Source of the DNA: Amphimedon queenslandica
Lineage: Eukaryota > Porifera > Demospongiae > Haplosclerida > Niphatidae
Direction of reading: 5' to 3'
Length of the DNA stretch: 64,000 nt
Assembly: GCF_000090795.2 (NCBI RefSeq)
Contig: NW_003546274.1
Coordinates: 278,062-342,061 of the forward strand
Shown: piece by piece, positions 21,158 through 31,922 of the stretch
Layout of the letters: each line of letters starts with the position of its first letter
Numbering within the stretch: the stretch's first letter is position 1
Notes under the pieces: model-generated
Database searches by the model: none
Seen by the model: the letters and a program-made list of their open reading frames with translations, nothing else
What the model was told of the DNA's origin: nothing
Program-made: the position numbers and the translations under genes

Positions 21158-23965
21158 ATGGAGGGTGATACTCGTTGGGTCATAAACCTTGGTAACAGCA
21201 TATGTGGCGTCTCTCTCCTCGTTCTACCTTACTGTTTCTCACAAGTGAGCCGATGACCATAAATTAATCTAAATTCCATGTCATTTCATTGTCTTATTGT
21301 CTTGTGTGCTAGTGTGGAGTGTTGTTGGGTGGCTTGTTGCTGGTGTCTGCCGCTCTGATGACACTATGGTCCACACAGCTACTGGTTGACTGTATATATG
21401 AAAAGAAATCAATATCTTGCGAAGGGATAGGTAAGAAAAAATGCATAAATGAAAATAAGCAAAGCCTGTTTTACAGCATTTGCACTTTACGGGAGATATG
21501 GCAAGCTTTTATTGGAAGTTAGGTGAGAATAAGTACATGTGTAATTAGCAAATGATATACGTACACATGTGTATTTCTATTTCATTATGCTATTCTCAAT
21601 GTGTACCTGTTGGTAAATTGTCTCTTTTCAGCTGTGCTTTGTTCATGGTCGGAACATGCTCCGCTTTCTTTGTGATAATAGCCGACCTTGCTCCAGTCGT
21701 GTTTGCTTGGGTAGCGTCAATTCCTCCTGATCTCCCTTACCTTAGGATTCTTATTCTCTTCTCTCTCGGAGTCTCCGTTATTTTTCCACTCTCGCTCTTA
21801 CGACAGCTAGATTCTCTGAGTACCCTGAGTACAGCATCGATTGGTTTTTATGCCTGGCTCACAATCCAGGTTCTCACTCAAATTGCGTCTATTTTATTTT
21901 ATGTCTCTCTTTTTTTCAGTTGATAGTCTATGCCCTACAGAAGGTTGGCACAACAGAAATTAGTTTATGGAAGTCGGCAGGGATACTCCACACTGTCCCT
22001 ATTTATGCCATGTCTCTCTCCTGCCACCTGTAAGAATAGCGTCTTTTTGATATGCATACATGTACATGTATCAATAGCCTTGTACATAATAGCTACCATA
22101 TATTATTGTTTTATGGAGGCCTAGATTTCTAATAATGAGGGTTTTTCGTTAGGCAATTGGTTGCGATCATTAAAGAGATTATCGGTGAAATACGCGAAGG
22201 AGACATTGAGAGTCGTCTGAGGATTAAAAGTATCATAGCACGGGCTATCCTAATGGTATCAGTGGTGTACGGATCGGTGAGTTTGTTTATCATGTTCATC
22301 AAGGATATTGAACAACATGTACATGTACAAATTACATGTACATGTACAAGTACATGTTTGTTGTTTGTTGTACTTCCGGAATTCTGTCCCTCTTACTCTA
22401 GGCTGCATTGTTTGGGCATATAGCATTCTCTGGCAGTGGAGTTAAAGGAGATGTCCTTGCTAATTTTGATGATGGTCTATTGGCTCAGTTAACTCGAATA
22501 GGTACTTTATGAGGGAAGGAGGAGATGGCTCTTATTGCTTTGTTATTTTTTATAGGATTTGTCCTTTCCGTTGTTGTTAGCTTTCCGTTCATGGTTAATC
22601 CTTGTAGATCCACTGTTTATTCTTTTCTCTATGGAAAAGTAGGTGCCAAGCTCTAGAGGCCTTCTTCTCTTTCACTTTCATTTGTCTTGTTTTTTGGTTG
22701 CAGACAGAAAATTATATTTCGAACCCGAAACATTTTTATATCACTCTTGCCATCATTACTACGTCTTTTCTTGTGGCAGTCTTCACCCCAAACAGTGAGC
22801 TAGTGTATACTTTATGATTATGATGCTTTCCTTCCTCTCTCACTCTCTCTCTCACTCTCTCTCTCTCTTTTAGTTGAGTTGGTTTTGGCTCTGACTGGTT
22901 CAGTGTTAGGCGCAATTATTTGTTTCATATTTCCTTCGCTATCTTATCTTTATGCTATAAAAGAAAAGAATGAAAACACACACAAAGCATTGGTACACAT
23001 TCAAATTACATACTTGCTTATTCTTATGTATGTACATGCAGGTGGTTCTATTAGTCGGGATGGTATTATTGTTTGGTGGTACTATTTCTGCTCTGATGCC
23101 TAAAGCTTCTTCCTCGTCGCTACAAGGAGAGCATAATGTGATTGAGGAACTGGGCATGAAGCCAGTCGTACCACCTGCTGAAGACTTGATAGGAAAAGGG
23201 AAGGATGCCATTCTACCTCATGATGATCCTGTAGTACCTGTTGCTCCTGTTGGTGAGAACCTCAAAGAGACTCTGAAACATGAAAAGGACTCGCTTGAGG
23301 ATAATGTTAAGAATGAGAAACCTTTCAAGCCGCTAAGAGTCCTTGCCAGTGAGAAGAACACTCCAACAGAGCGAGGGTTGAAAAATAAATCAAACGAGAA
23401 GCTATCACCCCCTGAGGGCCAGAAACCTTTACCGGACCCACCGGCAGAGGCCATATCAGATAATAAAGGTGGTGGAGAACCAGCTCAGACTGTACAGGAA
23501 CCAGTAAAGAGTGCTCAGGAACCAGTGAAGAATGTACAGGAACCAGTGAAGAATGTACAGGAACCAGCACAGAATGTACAGGAACCAGCGAAGAATGTAC
23601 AAGAACCAGCACAGAATGTACAGGAACCAGCGAAGAAGCCACAAGACGAAATACCAAATGTTCAAGAACCAGTAAAAAGTGTACCAGATCCAGTGAAAGA
23701 TCCTGCACAAGAATCAGTTCAAAGTGAGCAAGATGGAGGACAGAATGTCAAAGAGAATAAAAGTGGAGAAGATGGACTGGGACAGTTACCGAATGGAAAT
23801 TTAAACAAAGAGTCGTTAAAGAAAAGAAGTTTAAGTGAAGAGGAAGAGAAGCAACAAGAAAAAGAAACTAGACCTACCAAGCAAAATAGTAAATCAAGAA
23901 AAAATGATACAGCAAATATTGTAGAACAGAAAAACAATACTTTAAAAGATGCTGGAAATACATAA
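21158..23965 (+). CDS. SLC38A10: SLC38A10-like amino-acid transporter with repeat-rich tail
   Basis: Putative sodium-coupled neutral amino-acid transporter-type membrane protein. Exons by eye start at 21158-21244 (MEGDTRWVINLGNSICGVSL), 21313-21430 (CGVLLGGLLLVSAALMTLWS) and 21477-21522, and continue through eight or so more to the last large exon ending 23965. The start region matches the family signature N-S-I-x-G-V-S-x-L-x-x-P and the following C-G-x-x-L-G-x-L-L-L. About 11 hydrophobic helices are spread over the exons. As in vertebrate SLC38A10, the membrane part is followed by a long hydrophilic C-terminal tail, here about 290 residues, Pro/Glu/Lys-rich with about eight VQEPxxN-type heptads (23490-23690). 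SLC38A10 is the closest family by this long tail and by the N terminus; other SLC38 or AVT-type members are possible. Confidence 0.8.
23490..23690 (+). repeat. VQEP heptad repeat in transporter tail
   Basis: About nine near-perfect 21-bp units encode (V/A)QEP(V/A)(K/Q)(N/S). The DNA copies are almost identical, so the number is probably variable between individuals. Confidence 0.85.
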
Positions 23966-24179
23966 AGCAGAACAGTATTATTATTATTGTTTTTTTGCAA
24001 TCATCATTCTTAATTATTACAATGATTATGATTATTCATAATTATTTTACGGAGAATTACGAAGTCACGCTTCCGTTTATTATTGAATATTAGATAATCT
24101 TAATTAACCACAATAAACAAATAAAAAAATCACAAGACAGTCACACAAATAGTCAGCACAAGAAGAGTGAGATATAACA

Positions 24180-27100
24180 ATGTCTGGGAAAGAGTTCAAG
24201 CAGATTTTAGGTTAGTTCTCTCTGATTTACCCCTTCTCTAAGTCTTCCTATAGATACAATATGCAGTGGAGGAACGACAGAACCGAATTGGGGAGGAATA
24301 ATGGAGATTGTGGAAATGTTGAAAAGAAAGGAATACCCGTCAGTATCTTATAATATAAGTGTATTGAATTTCTCTCCTTTGTGTTACACAGTCCCAAGAA
24401 AGCCAGCTCTGAAGTTAGAAAGAAGCTACTTGAATCAAAAGAGTCCGTTGTATTAAATGCCATGTTTGTCGTAGAGGCAGTTGTCAAAAACACGCCTTCT
24501 TCGATCCATCGTGAGTTCCTCTCCCAGGAGCTCCTCACGTCAATGAAGGCACTCGTTGAAAACCAAGACTCCGGGATGTCACGGGCTATAGATAAAATCC
24601 TGGAAGTCCTTGGGGAGTGGAAGGCAGCGTTTGGAGAAGACAGTGCTTATAGGGGAGTATTGAACGTCTTCACTGAGTTAGAGAGAGGAGGTTACTATAT
24701 ACCAGAGGCTACCATTGCATCAGCTAGTTACATCAAAAAGGTAAACATTATCTCATATTGGGTGGAGCTAATAGATGAGATAAGTAATTCTCACTTGTTG
24801 TTTACAAGATTGTTGACACCTTCTGGCTAGCCAGATAGCAGCAGGTGGTTTACACGGAGCCTCTTACCCACTCACAACTTTTAAACTGAAATTGAATGTG
24901 TTTTACATGCGTATGCACTTATTCTTATTGTTGTTTTTTAGGGACCAGACTTTCAAGAGTCTGATAATTGCTATTTGTGTGACAAGAAGTTTAGCAAATT
25001 GGGAAACAGAAGAGTATGTATTTCATTCTAATGCTCACAGTGTCACTGCTCTCTCTCTCTCTCTCCCTCTCTCTTTAATAGCATCATTGTCGTAATTGTG
25101 GTAAGAGCATATGCAGGTCCTGTCAAGGTGAAAAGACAATCGACTTGCCTCATTTTGATTTTGACGCTCCTCAAATCGTTTGCATCACCTGCTACAAGAA
25201 ACTAGAGAAGCCGTAAGTTATACAGCTCCTTGTGTGACCACACCCATTCACATGTTATTACATGTAGTGAGTCGAGTGATAGTCCGGATGGTTCTCGCCC
25301 AGGCCCCTCCCCCCAGCCTCCTCCCTCTCAGTCTAATACCGAGGAGCTTCATTTGCAGGAAGAGGAGGACCTACAGATGGCCATTGCTATAAGTCTCAAT
25401 GAACAAGAGAACAAGGTATGCTATGACCAGACATGGGGCTTGTATTAGTAAATAATAGTAAAGATTACATCATCATCATCATGATACCATATATTGTACG
25501 TGTATGTGTACACGTACGTAATTGAAAATGAATCTATTGTAATAATAATAATAATAATAGTAATGTATTGTACATGTACATGTACATTTGCCTGTAAATG
25601 TAATCGAAATTTTCACCAAGGGAGCAAAAGAATAAGGTACAAGTACATGTATGTGTACATGTAGATTGTTGCTGTATGTGCATTTAGTGCAAAGAGACTT
25701 TTGGTTTTGCTAGTTTTGGCAGGGATTGTGTCTATAAATATAAAGCTGCCAATTTAATTACCATCACATTATACATGTACATGTACATGTAATAATTGTC
25801 TTTAATTTATCTTTTCAAAAGAAAAAGAAAACAAGTTCCTCAAAGCCAGTATCTGAGCCAGTGGCTCCACCCACTTTTGCTCCAGCCCCGCCTACAACAA
25901 TTCCATCAGCCCCGCCCTCTTCACTGTATGGCCCAATATATGCTGACTTGGACTTTGTAAGATACAAATGCATACTGTACATGTACACGTGTAGAATTCA
26001 ATTTTTATGCATCAAAAAACGTAATAAATTTTGGGGTGATTTCAGAGCCAATTTATAAAATGGCTCCTTTTTAAAAATGCTCATAACTCGAAAATTATTT
26101 GTCGGAAACAGCTCAAACTTTTAACATAGCATAAGGACATCAATATGTATCAGAAAATGTAATAAAAATTTGGGGTGATTTCGGAGCCATTTTTTGGAAA
26201 AAACCATGGGCTATAGCCTTGGGTATTTTTCAAAATTTGGCTCGTTTTTAAAAATGCTCATAACTCGAAAATTATTTGTCGGAAATAGCTCAAACTTTCC
26301 ACATAGTATAAGGACATCGATGTGTATCAAAAAATATAATAAAAATTTGGGGTGATTTCGGAGCCAATTTTCAGAAAAAACCATGGGCTATAGCCTTGGG
26401 TATTTTTCAAAATTTGGCTCATTTTTTAAAATGCTCATAACTCGAAAATTATTTGTTGGAAACAGCTCAAACTTTCAACATAGCATAAGGACATCAATGT
26501 GTATCAGAAAATGTAATAAAAATTTGGGATGATTTTAGACCCAATTTTTTGAAAAAATTAGCCTGTTTTTAAAAATACTCATAAATTATTTGTCATAAAC
26601 AGCTCAAGCTTTCTATATAGCATAAACCATGGCCTTTTCTCTTTTCCATAAATTGTTACTGTACTTAATTTTGTTTTTATTTAGCTATGCATGCAAATTA
26701 ATGAAAACAATTTTGTAGGAATTTTGACACTAAATACACTCGTATTATTTTTATTAGTCTCAGGCCACACCTACTACTAGCACCGTGCCTGCTCCAAAGA
26801 CAACTGATAAAGGAATGACTGAAGTAAAGAGAAAGAGAGAGAGAGAGAGAGAAAATACTGATGGAGGGAAAATTTATGATGCGGATTGCTTTTTTTTTAG
26901 TTTGAGCAATACAGCTCACGTGGACAGCAGCAAAGGACTGGAAATACCTCACAAACACAACTTCAACAAGTAAGAGAAGCATACATCTATTTTTAGTAAC
27001 AGTGTACATGCAATTATTTCTTTTATTTTGTTACTAAAAATAGCAACAGCCAGCACCTCAGGTCAATGGTGCGTCTCCACTTTGCTCTACACTCAATCGA

Positions 27101-28215
27101 CTCATTGATCAGTTCAATCAGAGGATGGAGAACGTCTCTGGAAAAGGATTGAGCATCGCGACCGATCAGGCCATCCTTTCCCTTCATCAAGACCTCACTG
27201 CTCTACACATTCAACTCCTCCAGCAAATAGACGAAACACAAGAGAAGAAATGTGAGGGGAAAAGAGAGAAAGTTGAATAATTTTAAATATACAGTACATG
27301 TATAAATTGACACGTGTGTACATGTTATATCTCCGTTTTTTCCCACTAGCTGATCAAGAGAGGTTCCTGCACAAGTTAGAAGAGTCCAAAGAAGCCAGGA
27401 TCACTTTTGATACGATGAAGAGGCGACACGATGAGCAGCTACTCCAGCAGGAGAGGGAGCAGCAGGCACTGGCTCAAATGCAAGTACAAATGAAACTCGC
27501 TTTGCTCAGACAACAGAAAGCAGAGCAAATGGCGTACGGTCAGTCAATGCAGTCCGAGAGACTAAACCGTTTGAGTAATCAAAGAGCCGAATATGAGAAA
27601 ACACTTGCAATGCAGAGAGAAAACGAGCGATTGAAACTAATAACACTGGAAGAGCAGGTATACAAGCAACAGTTTGGAGGAGTAGGCGGAGGCACTGTTG
27701 GCATGGAAACAGCTCCCTATGGTGCTCCTCCTCCTTCTCTATATAATGCCCCTCCTCCTTCAATGGCTCCGCCTCCCCCTATGGAGCCTTATGGAGCTCC
27801 TGGAGCGAGTTATGCAGGGCCTTTACCACCTAAAGTTGATCCACCAACTTATCAACCAATCTCAGGCTACCAGCAACTCCCAGTATCAGCCTATTCTCAT
27901 CCTCCGCCGACTCAACCTGGTCCTCCGCCCACTCAAACTCTTCCTCCACCCACTCAACCTGGTCCTCCGCCCACACACTATCAGCCCCCTACTTTATACC
28001 AGCCACCTGATCTCGGCCCCCCTCCTCCTCCTCCTAATTATTCTTATTCTTCTCCATATGGGGCTCCTCCCAGTATGGCTCCGTCTACTCTAGCAGCTCC
28101 ACCATACGGTCCTTCTTCATCCACTGAGGTTCCTTTGTTCCAGCCAAACGAGGGGCTCCCTCCTTCAGAGATACAGCGTGTTCCTTCAGTTCCTCCTCTC
28201 ATTTCATTTGATTAA
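24180..28215 (+). CDS. HGS: HRS / HGS, ESCRT-0 endosomal sorting protein
   Basis: Binds ubiquitinated cargo and PI3P on early endosomes and recruits clathrin and ESCRT-I. The start MSGKEFKQIL is exon 24180-24210. Domains in order: VHS (residues about 5-150; VVLNAMFVVEAVVKN); FYVE zinc finger (CYLCDKKF, RRHHCRNCGKSICRSC, ICITCYKKL-type spacing of four Cys pairs) at about 24940-25212; a ubiquitin-interacting helix (EEEDLQMAIAISLNEQ) at about 25361-25414; a PSAP motif (IPSAPP) at about 25902-25919, the known TSG101-binding signal; a coiled-coil region (27070-27660); then a Pro/Gln/Tyr-rich tail ending PPLISFD, the same clathrin-box end as vertebrate HRS. Full-length by domain order. Introns hold 177-bp repeat copies (about 25990-26640). 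Convergent with the sulfatase gene at 28449. Confidence 0.93.
25990..26640. repeat. 177-bp tandem repeat (family B), about four monomers, in an HGS intron
   Basis: The marker GCTCAAACTTT recurs at 26111, 26288 and 26465 (exactly 177 bp apart) and in diverged form (GCTCAAGCTTT) at 26602. The monomers also share CCATGGGCTATAGCCTTGGG and TTTGGGGTGATTTCGGAGCC. Non-coding. Confidence 0.85.
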
Positions 28216-28448
28216 AGAAGAGACTCTGCTTTTGTTCATTGGCATAATTATAAAGTAATAATAATTATTATTTTACTGTTACTGTTGTTATTGCTAATCA
28301 TTATAGGTATTGTTAGTGTTTTAGTATTGTTGTTAGTTAATAAATCTTTGTCAAAATTTGTGAAATAATTTTAGCAATTTTATTAATTGATATAATTATA
28401 GCAATTTGGTAGCAGTTCTCAGCAGCATAGCTTCATCATTACACACTT

Positions 28449-29927
28449 TTATAGCTTGCATTCCTTTTGTCCCTTGCAAACCACTTGCTTGTGTAGATAC
28501 TCGTGTAGTTCAGTTACTAACTGGTCATCAGCTTCTGGTGTACCGTAAAGGTTCTTCATCTGATAAGGATCTTTGCTTACATCAAATAATTCAAACTCAA
28601 ACCCTTTGTCAGTGAATTTCATCTCTGTTACATCTTGATAGTACTCAACATAGAGATAATTATGAGTATCATTGACTAGTCTTATACCAATATAAGTGTT
28701 GTTAGGCATATCAATGTAATGGCCGTAGCGAATGACATTGCCAAGTGTCCAGTACTCAATTGTCATTCTATCTCGTCTTTTATCCTTAGCTACATCAAGA
28801 GAATCAGACATTAATAGACTTGCAAATGAGTGTCCATCCATTTCCTCAGGGACTGTACCTCCTCCCAGCTCTATTATGGTTGGTGCTACATCTACTATGC
28901 TTGCTACAAACGAGTGACTGCCTTGTTTAAGACCTGGCCCTTTTATACGGAAAGGAACTTTAAGGTCGTGGTCATAAGGCTGGAGTTTGCAGCTTGGTAA
29001 TCTAAACTGGCCTAGCTGGTAGCCATGATCACTAGTCCATAGTATGTATGTATTATCAACTTGATCATATTTCTCTAGCAATGAAACGACATCTTTTGTA
29101 ATGTCATCTACTGAGAGAAGTGAACGCCAACGATCTCTGAATAGTGCATCACTTGTATCACCTTGATCAGATGTTAGGATGGGCTGTGATCTGATAACGT
29201 AATGATGATCAGTTGCTGAATAATTATAATTTGGTGTTCTTGGTGCTTTCATGTCACTAAACTTATCAGCATACCATGGAGCTGGTGTAGCAGGCACATG
29301 AGGAGCATGTGGTGATATATAAGCAAAGAAAGGTCTACCAGCTTGGAGTGATGCCTCAATGAAATCAAGACTGTGATTACCAATAACTGATGTAAGGTAA
29401 TCCTCTGGTTTAGTTCCTGTTTTATATAGAGTTCCATTGGATGAGAACGTATTCTCAAAGTACCTGGCATAATTACACATGGTCAAGTAGGAATCAAAAC
29501 CAGGCAGACGAAGAGGATCCTTTTCTGAACAGTATTCTTTCATGCCATTAAGTAACTTTCCAAATTGACCAGTTGTATAACCAAGTGACTGCAAATTGAG
29601 GCCAAAGATGCTCTTCCTAAACCGATCGTTATCAGTGTCCATATGCATGCACCCTCCTGTGGTTGTATGCCAGTTGTGCGGATAGCCTCCAGTAAGCATT
29701 GTAGTACGGGATGGACAGCAAACAGGAGTATTGACAAAGAAGTTGTCCACAGTAGCTCCAGTGGACATCAGCTTTTCAGTGAAAGCCATGGGAGTAGTGC
29801 CACCAAGTGTGATATCCTGATCATCATTAAAAAGCAGAATGATGTTTGGCTTTGTACCAGGAGCCACAGCTGATTCTGCTATTGTTGCAGTTACTGCAAG
29901 AACACAGATAAGTGTAAGGAAAGCCAT
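28449..29927 (-). CDS. Secreted/lysosomal sulfatase, GNS-like, single exon
   Basis: Sulfate-ester hydrolase of the formylglycine type, 492 residues with no intron. A signal peptide (MAFLTLICVLAVTATIAESA) precedes the first strand PNIILLFNDDQD, whose Asp35/Asp36 are the expected metal ligands. The active-site motif is CCPSR, so Cys70 would become formylglycine. Other family marks: SPHAPHVPATPAP, WTSDHGYQLGQF. The layout best fits the N-acetylglucosamine-6-sulfatase group that acts on glycosaminoglycans, but the substrate cannot be told from sequence. It stands head to head with a very similar gene at 30047-31540. Lack of introns is unlike most neighbours. Stop codon at 28449. Confidence 0.93.
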   Translation of the reverse strand: MAFLTLICVLAVTATIAESAVAPGTKPNIILLFNDDQDITLGGTTPMAFTEKLMSTGATVDNFFVNTPVCCPSRTTMLTGGYPHNWHTTTGGCMHMDTDNDRFRKSIFGLNLQSLGYTTGQFGKLLNGMKEYCSEKDPLRLPGFDSYLTMCNYARYFENTFSSNGTLYKTGTKPEDYLTSVIGNHSLDFIEASLQAGRPFFAYISPHAPHVPATPAPWYADKFSDMKAPRTPNYNYSATDHHYVIRSQPILTSDQGDTSDALFRDRWRSLLSVDDITKDVVSLLEKYDQVDNTYILWTSDHGYQLGQFRLPSCKLQPYDHDLKVPFRIKGPGLKQGSHSFVASIVDVAPTIIELGGGTVPEEMDGHSFASLLMSDSLDVAKDKRRDRMTIEYWTLGNVIRYGHYIDMPNNTYIGIRLVNDTHNYLYVEYYQDVTEMKFTDKGFEFELFDVSKDPYQMKNLYGTPEADDQLVTELHEYLHKQVVCKGQKECKL

Positions 29928-30046
29928 TACTAAAAAATCAGGAGATTTTTCCTACCAATGAATACCAAAAGCATTATTTTATGTCCACACTTTATAAGGT
30001 GTGCACATATTCATTAAGTCTTGTGACCTTTACCCCATCAGCAGCA
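29928..30046. promoter_or_regulatory. 119-bp shared spacer between inverted sulfatase genes
   Basis: The two start codons point away from each other with 119 bp between them, so both genes probably fire from one bidirectional promoter. The ATG at 30047 was chosen over the in-frame ATG at 29981 because the resulting MASLALICLLAV signal peptide aligns with the start of the partner gene. Confidence 0.6.
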
Positions 30047-31540
30047 ATGGCTTCCCTTGCACTTATCTGTCTTCTTGCAGTAGCTGCAGCAATAGCTGCA
30101 GCAATAGCAGAATCAGCTGTGGCTCCTGGTACAAAGCCAAACATCATTCTGCTCTTTAATGATGATCAGGATATCACACTTGGTGGCACTACTCCTATGG
30201 CTTTCACTGAAAAGCTGATGTCCACTGGAGCTACTGTGGACAACTTCTTTGTCAATACTCCTGTTTGCTGTCCATCCCGCACCACATTGCTAAGTGGAGG
30301 CTATCCACACAATTGGCATACAACCACAGGAGGGTGCATGCACATGAATGTTATGAATGATCAATTTAGGCAAAGGACTATTGGCATATACATGAAGGCC
30401 CTTGGTTACACTACAGGTCAATTTGGAAAGCTACTCAATCCCAATGGAGTAGCAGCATATTGTGCCAAAACCAACGCTGTACCTGTTCCTGGCTTTGATT
30501 CTTATCTGACCATGTGCAATGATAACAGATACTTCGGTAACACTTTTACTTCTAATGGAACATTTGTGGAAAAAGGAAAAGACCCAGAGGATTACCTTAC
30601 ATCAGTTATTGGTAATCACAGTCTTGATTTCATTGAGGCATCACTCCAAGCTGGTAGACCTTTCTTTGCTTATATATCACCTCATGCTCCTCATGTGCCC
30701 GCTACACCAGCTCCATGGTATGCTGATAAGTTTAGCGATAAGCAAGCACCAAGAACTCCAAATTATAATTATTCAGCAGCTGATCATCACTACGTTATCA
30801 GATCACAGCCGATCCTAACATCTAAGGAAGGAAATGAGAGTGATGCACTATTCAGAGATCGTTGGCGTTCGCTTCTCTCAGTGGATGACATTACAAAAGA
30901 TGTTGTTTCGTTACTAGAGAAATATGATCAAGTTGATAATACATATATACTCTGGACTAGTGATCATGGCTTTCAACTAGGTCAGTTTAGACTACCAAGC
31001 TGCAAACTCCAGCCTTATGATCACGATATTCGAGTTCCTTTTCGCATAAAAGGGCCAGGTCTTAAACAAGGCAGTCACTCATTTGTAGCAAGTATGGTAG
31101 ATGTAGCACCAACCATAATAGAGCTGGGAGGAGGTACAGTTCCTGAGGAAATGGATGGACACTCATTTGCAAGTCTATTGATGTCTGATTCATCTGCTCC
31201 TAAAGATGAAACAAGAGATAGAATGACAATTGAGTACTGGACACTTGGAAATGTCATTCGCTACGGCCATTACATTGATATGCCTAACAACACTTATATT
31301 GGTATAAGACTAGTCAATGATACTCATAATTATCTCTACGTTGAGTACTATCAAGATGTGAAAGAGATGAAATTCACTGACAAAGGGTTTGAGTTTGAAT
31401 TATTTGACGTAAGCAAAGATCCTTATCAGATGAAGAACCTTTACGGTACACCAGAAGCTGACGACCAGTTAGTAACTGAACTACACGAGTACTTACACAA
31501 GCAAGTGGTTTGCAAAGGACAGGAAGAATGCAAGCTATAA
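30047..31540 (+). CDS. Secreted/lysosomal sulfatase, GNS-like, single exon (inverted copy)
   Basis: About 497 residues, intronless, and closely similar to the gene at 28449-29927 along its whole length. It keeps the metal ligands (FNDDQD), the CCPSR formylglycine site, SPHAPHVPATPAP and SDHGFQLGQF, so it should be active. The signal peptide is slightly longer (a repeated AAIA). Differences cluster in two stretches: after the conserved GGCMHM (DTDNDRFRKSIFGLNLQS versus NVMNDQFRQRTIGIYMKA) and around the variable loop before the TMCN motif. This suggests divergence in a surface or substrate loop while the rest stays alike. Confidence 0.93.
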   Translation: MASLALICLLAVAAAIAAAIAESAVAPGTKPNIILLFNDDQDITLGGTTPMAFTEKLMSTGATVDNFFVNTPVCCPSRTTLLSGGYPHNWHTTTGGCMHMNVMNDQFRQRTIGIYMKALGYTTGQFGKLLNPNGVAAYCAKTNAVPVPGFDSYLTMCNDNRYFGNTFTSNGTFVEKGKDPEDYLTSVIGNHSLDFIEASLQAGRPFFAYISPHAPHVPATPAPWYADKFSDKQAPRTPNYNYSAADHHYVIRSQPILTSKEGNESDALFRDRWRSLLSVDDITKDVVSLLEKYDQVDNTYILWTSDHGFQLGQFRLPSCKLQPYDHDIRVPFRIKGPGLKQGSHSFVASMVDVAPTIIELGGGTVPEEMDGHSFASLLMSDSSAPKDETRDRMTIEYWTLGNVIRYGHYIDMPNNTYIGIRLVNDTHNYLYVEYYQDVKEMKFTDKGFEFELFDVSKDPYQMKNLYGTPEADDQLVTELHEYLHKQVVCKGQEECKL

Positions 31541-31922
31541 AAGGAAGCTGAAAAATTTAATCGGCTTCAACTGAACAACAACAGCGCTACCATTTTCTGC
31601 TATGAAAATTTTATATGCATGCTAATTAAAATTTAGATGAAATTTTAGCCTTGATCTACACATGTGAAGTGTAAATCTAAACAGGTGTACTGAAGACTGA
31701 TATCCTAGTCCAATCAAAAAACAAATTATAAATGCATTCTAGAAAGGAAGTCCAGTGATCTTAATAATTAGATTCTAATCTGCATTTCCTCCCGCCTACA
31801 CTCAGTGTTTATTAAACACTCAAATAGTTTCCAAGTAACAACATAGAGGAGCTGTTTCTCCTGCTATTGTACCGTCTGTCACTGGCTGAGAGTATAAGAA
31901 AGGCAAACCCAAAACATTCAAC
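31541..31922. other. Spacer between sulfatase and PH-domain adaptor
   Basis: Holds the 3' side of the sulfatase and the upstream region of the adaptor. I see no other coding exon. Confidence 0.55.

Noticed and set aside
22939-23708. Hydrophobic or Val/Leu-rich minus-strand frames
   Set aside because: Shadows of the transporter tail and its 21-bp repeat.
29981-30046. In-frame upstream ATG extending the second sulfatase by 22 residues
   Set aside because: The shorter start gives a signal peptide that matches the partner gene; the extension would bury it.
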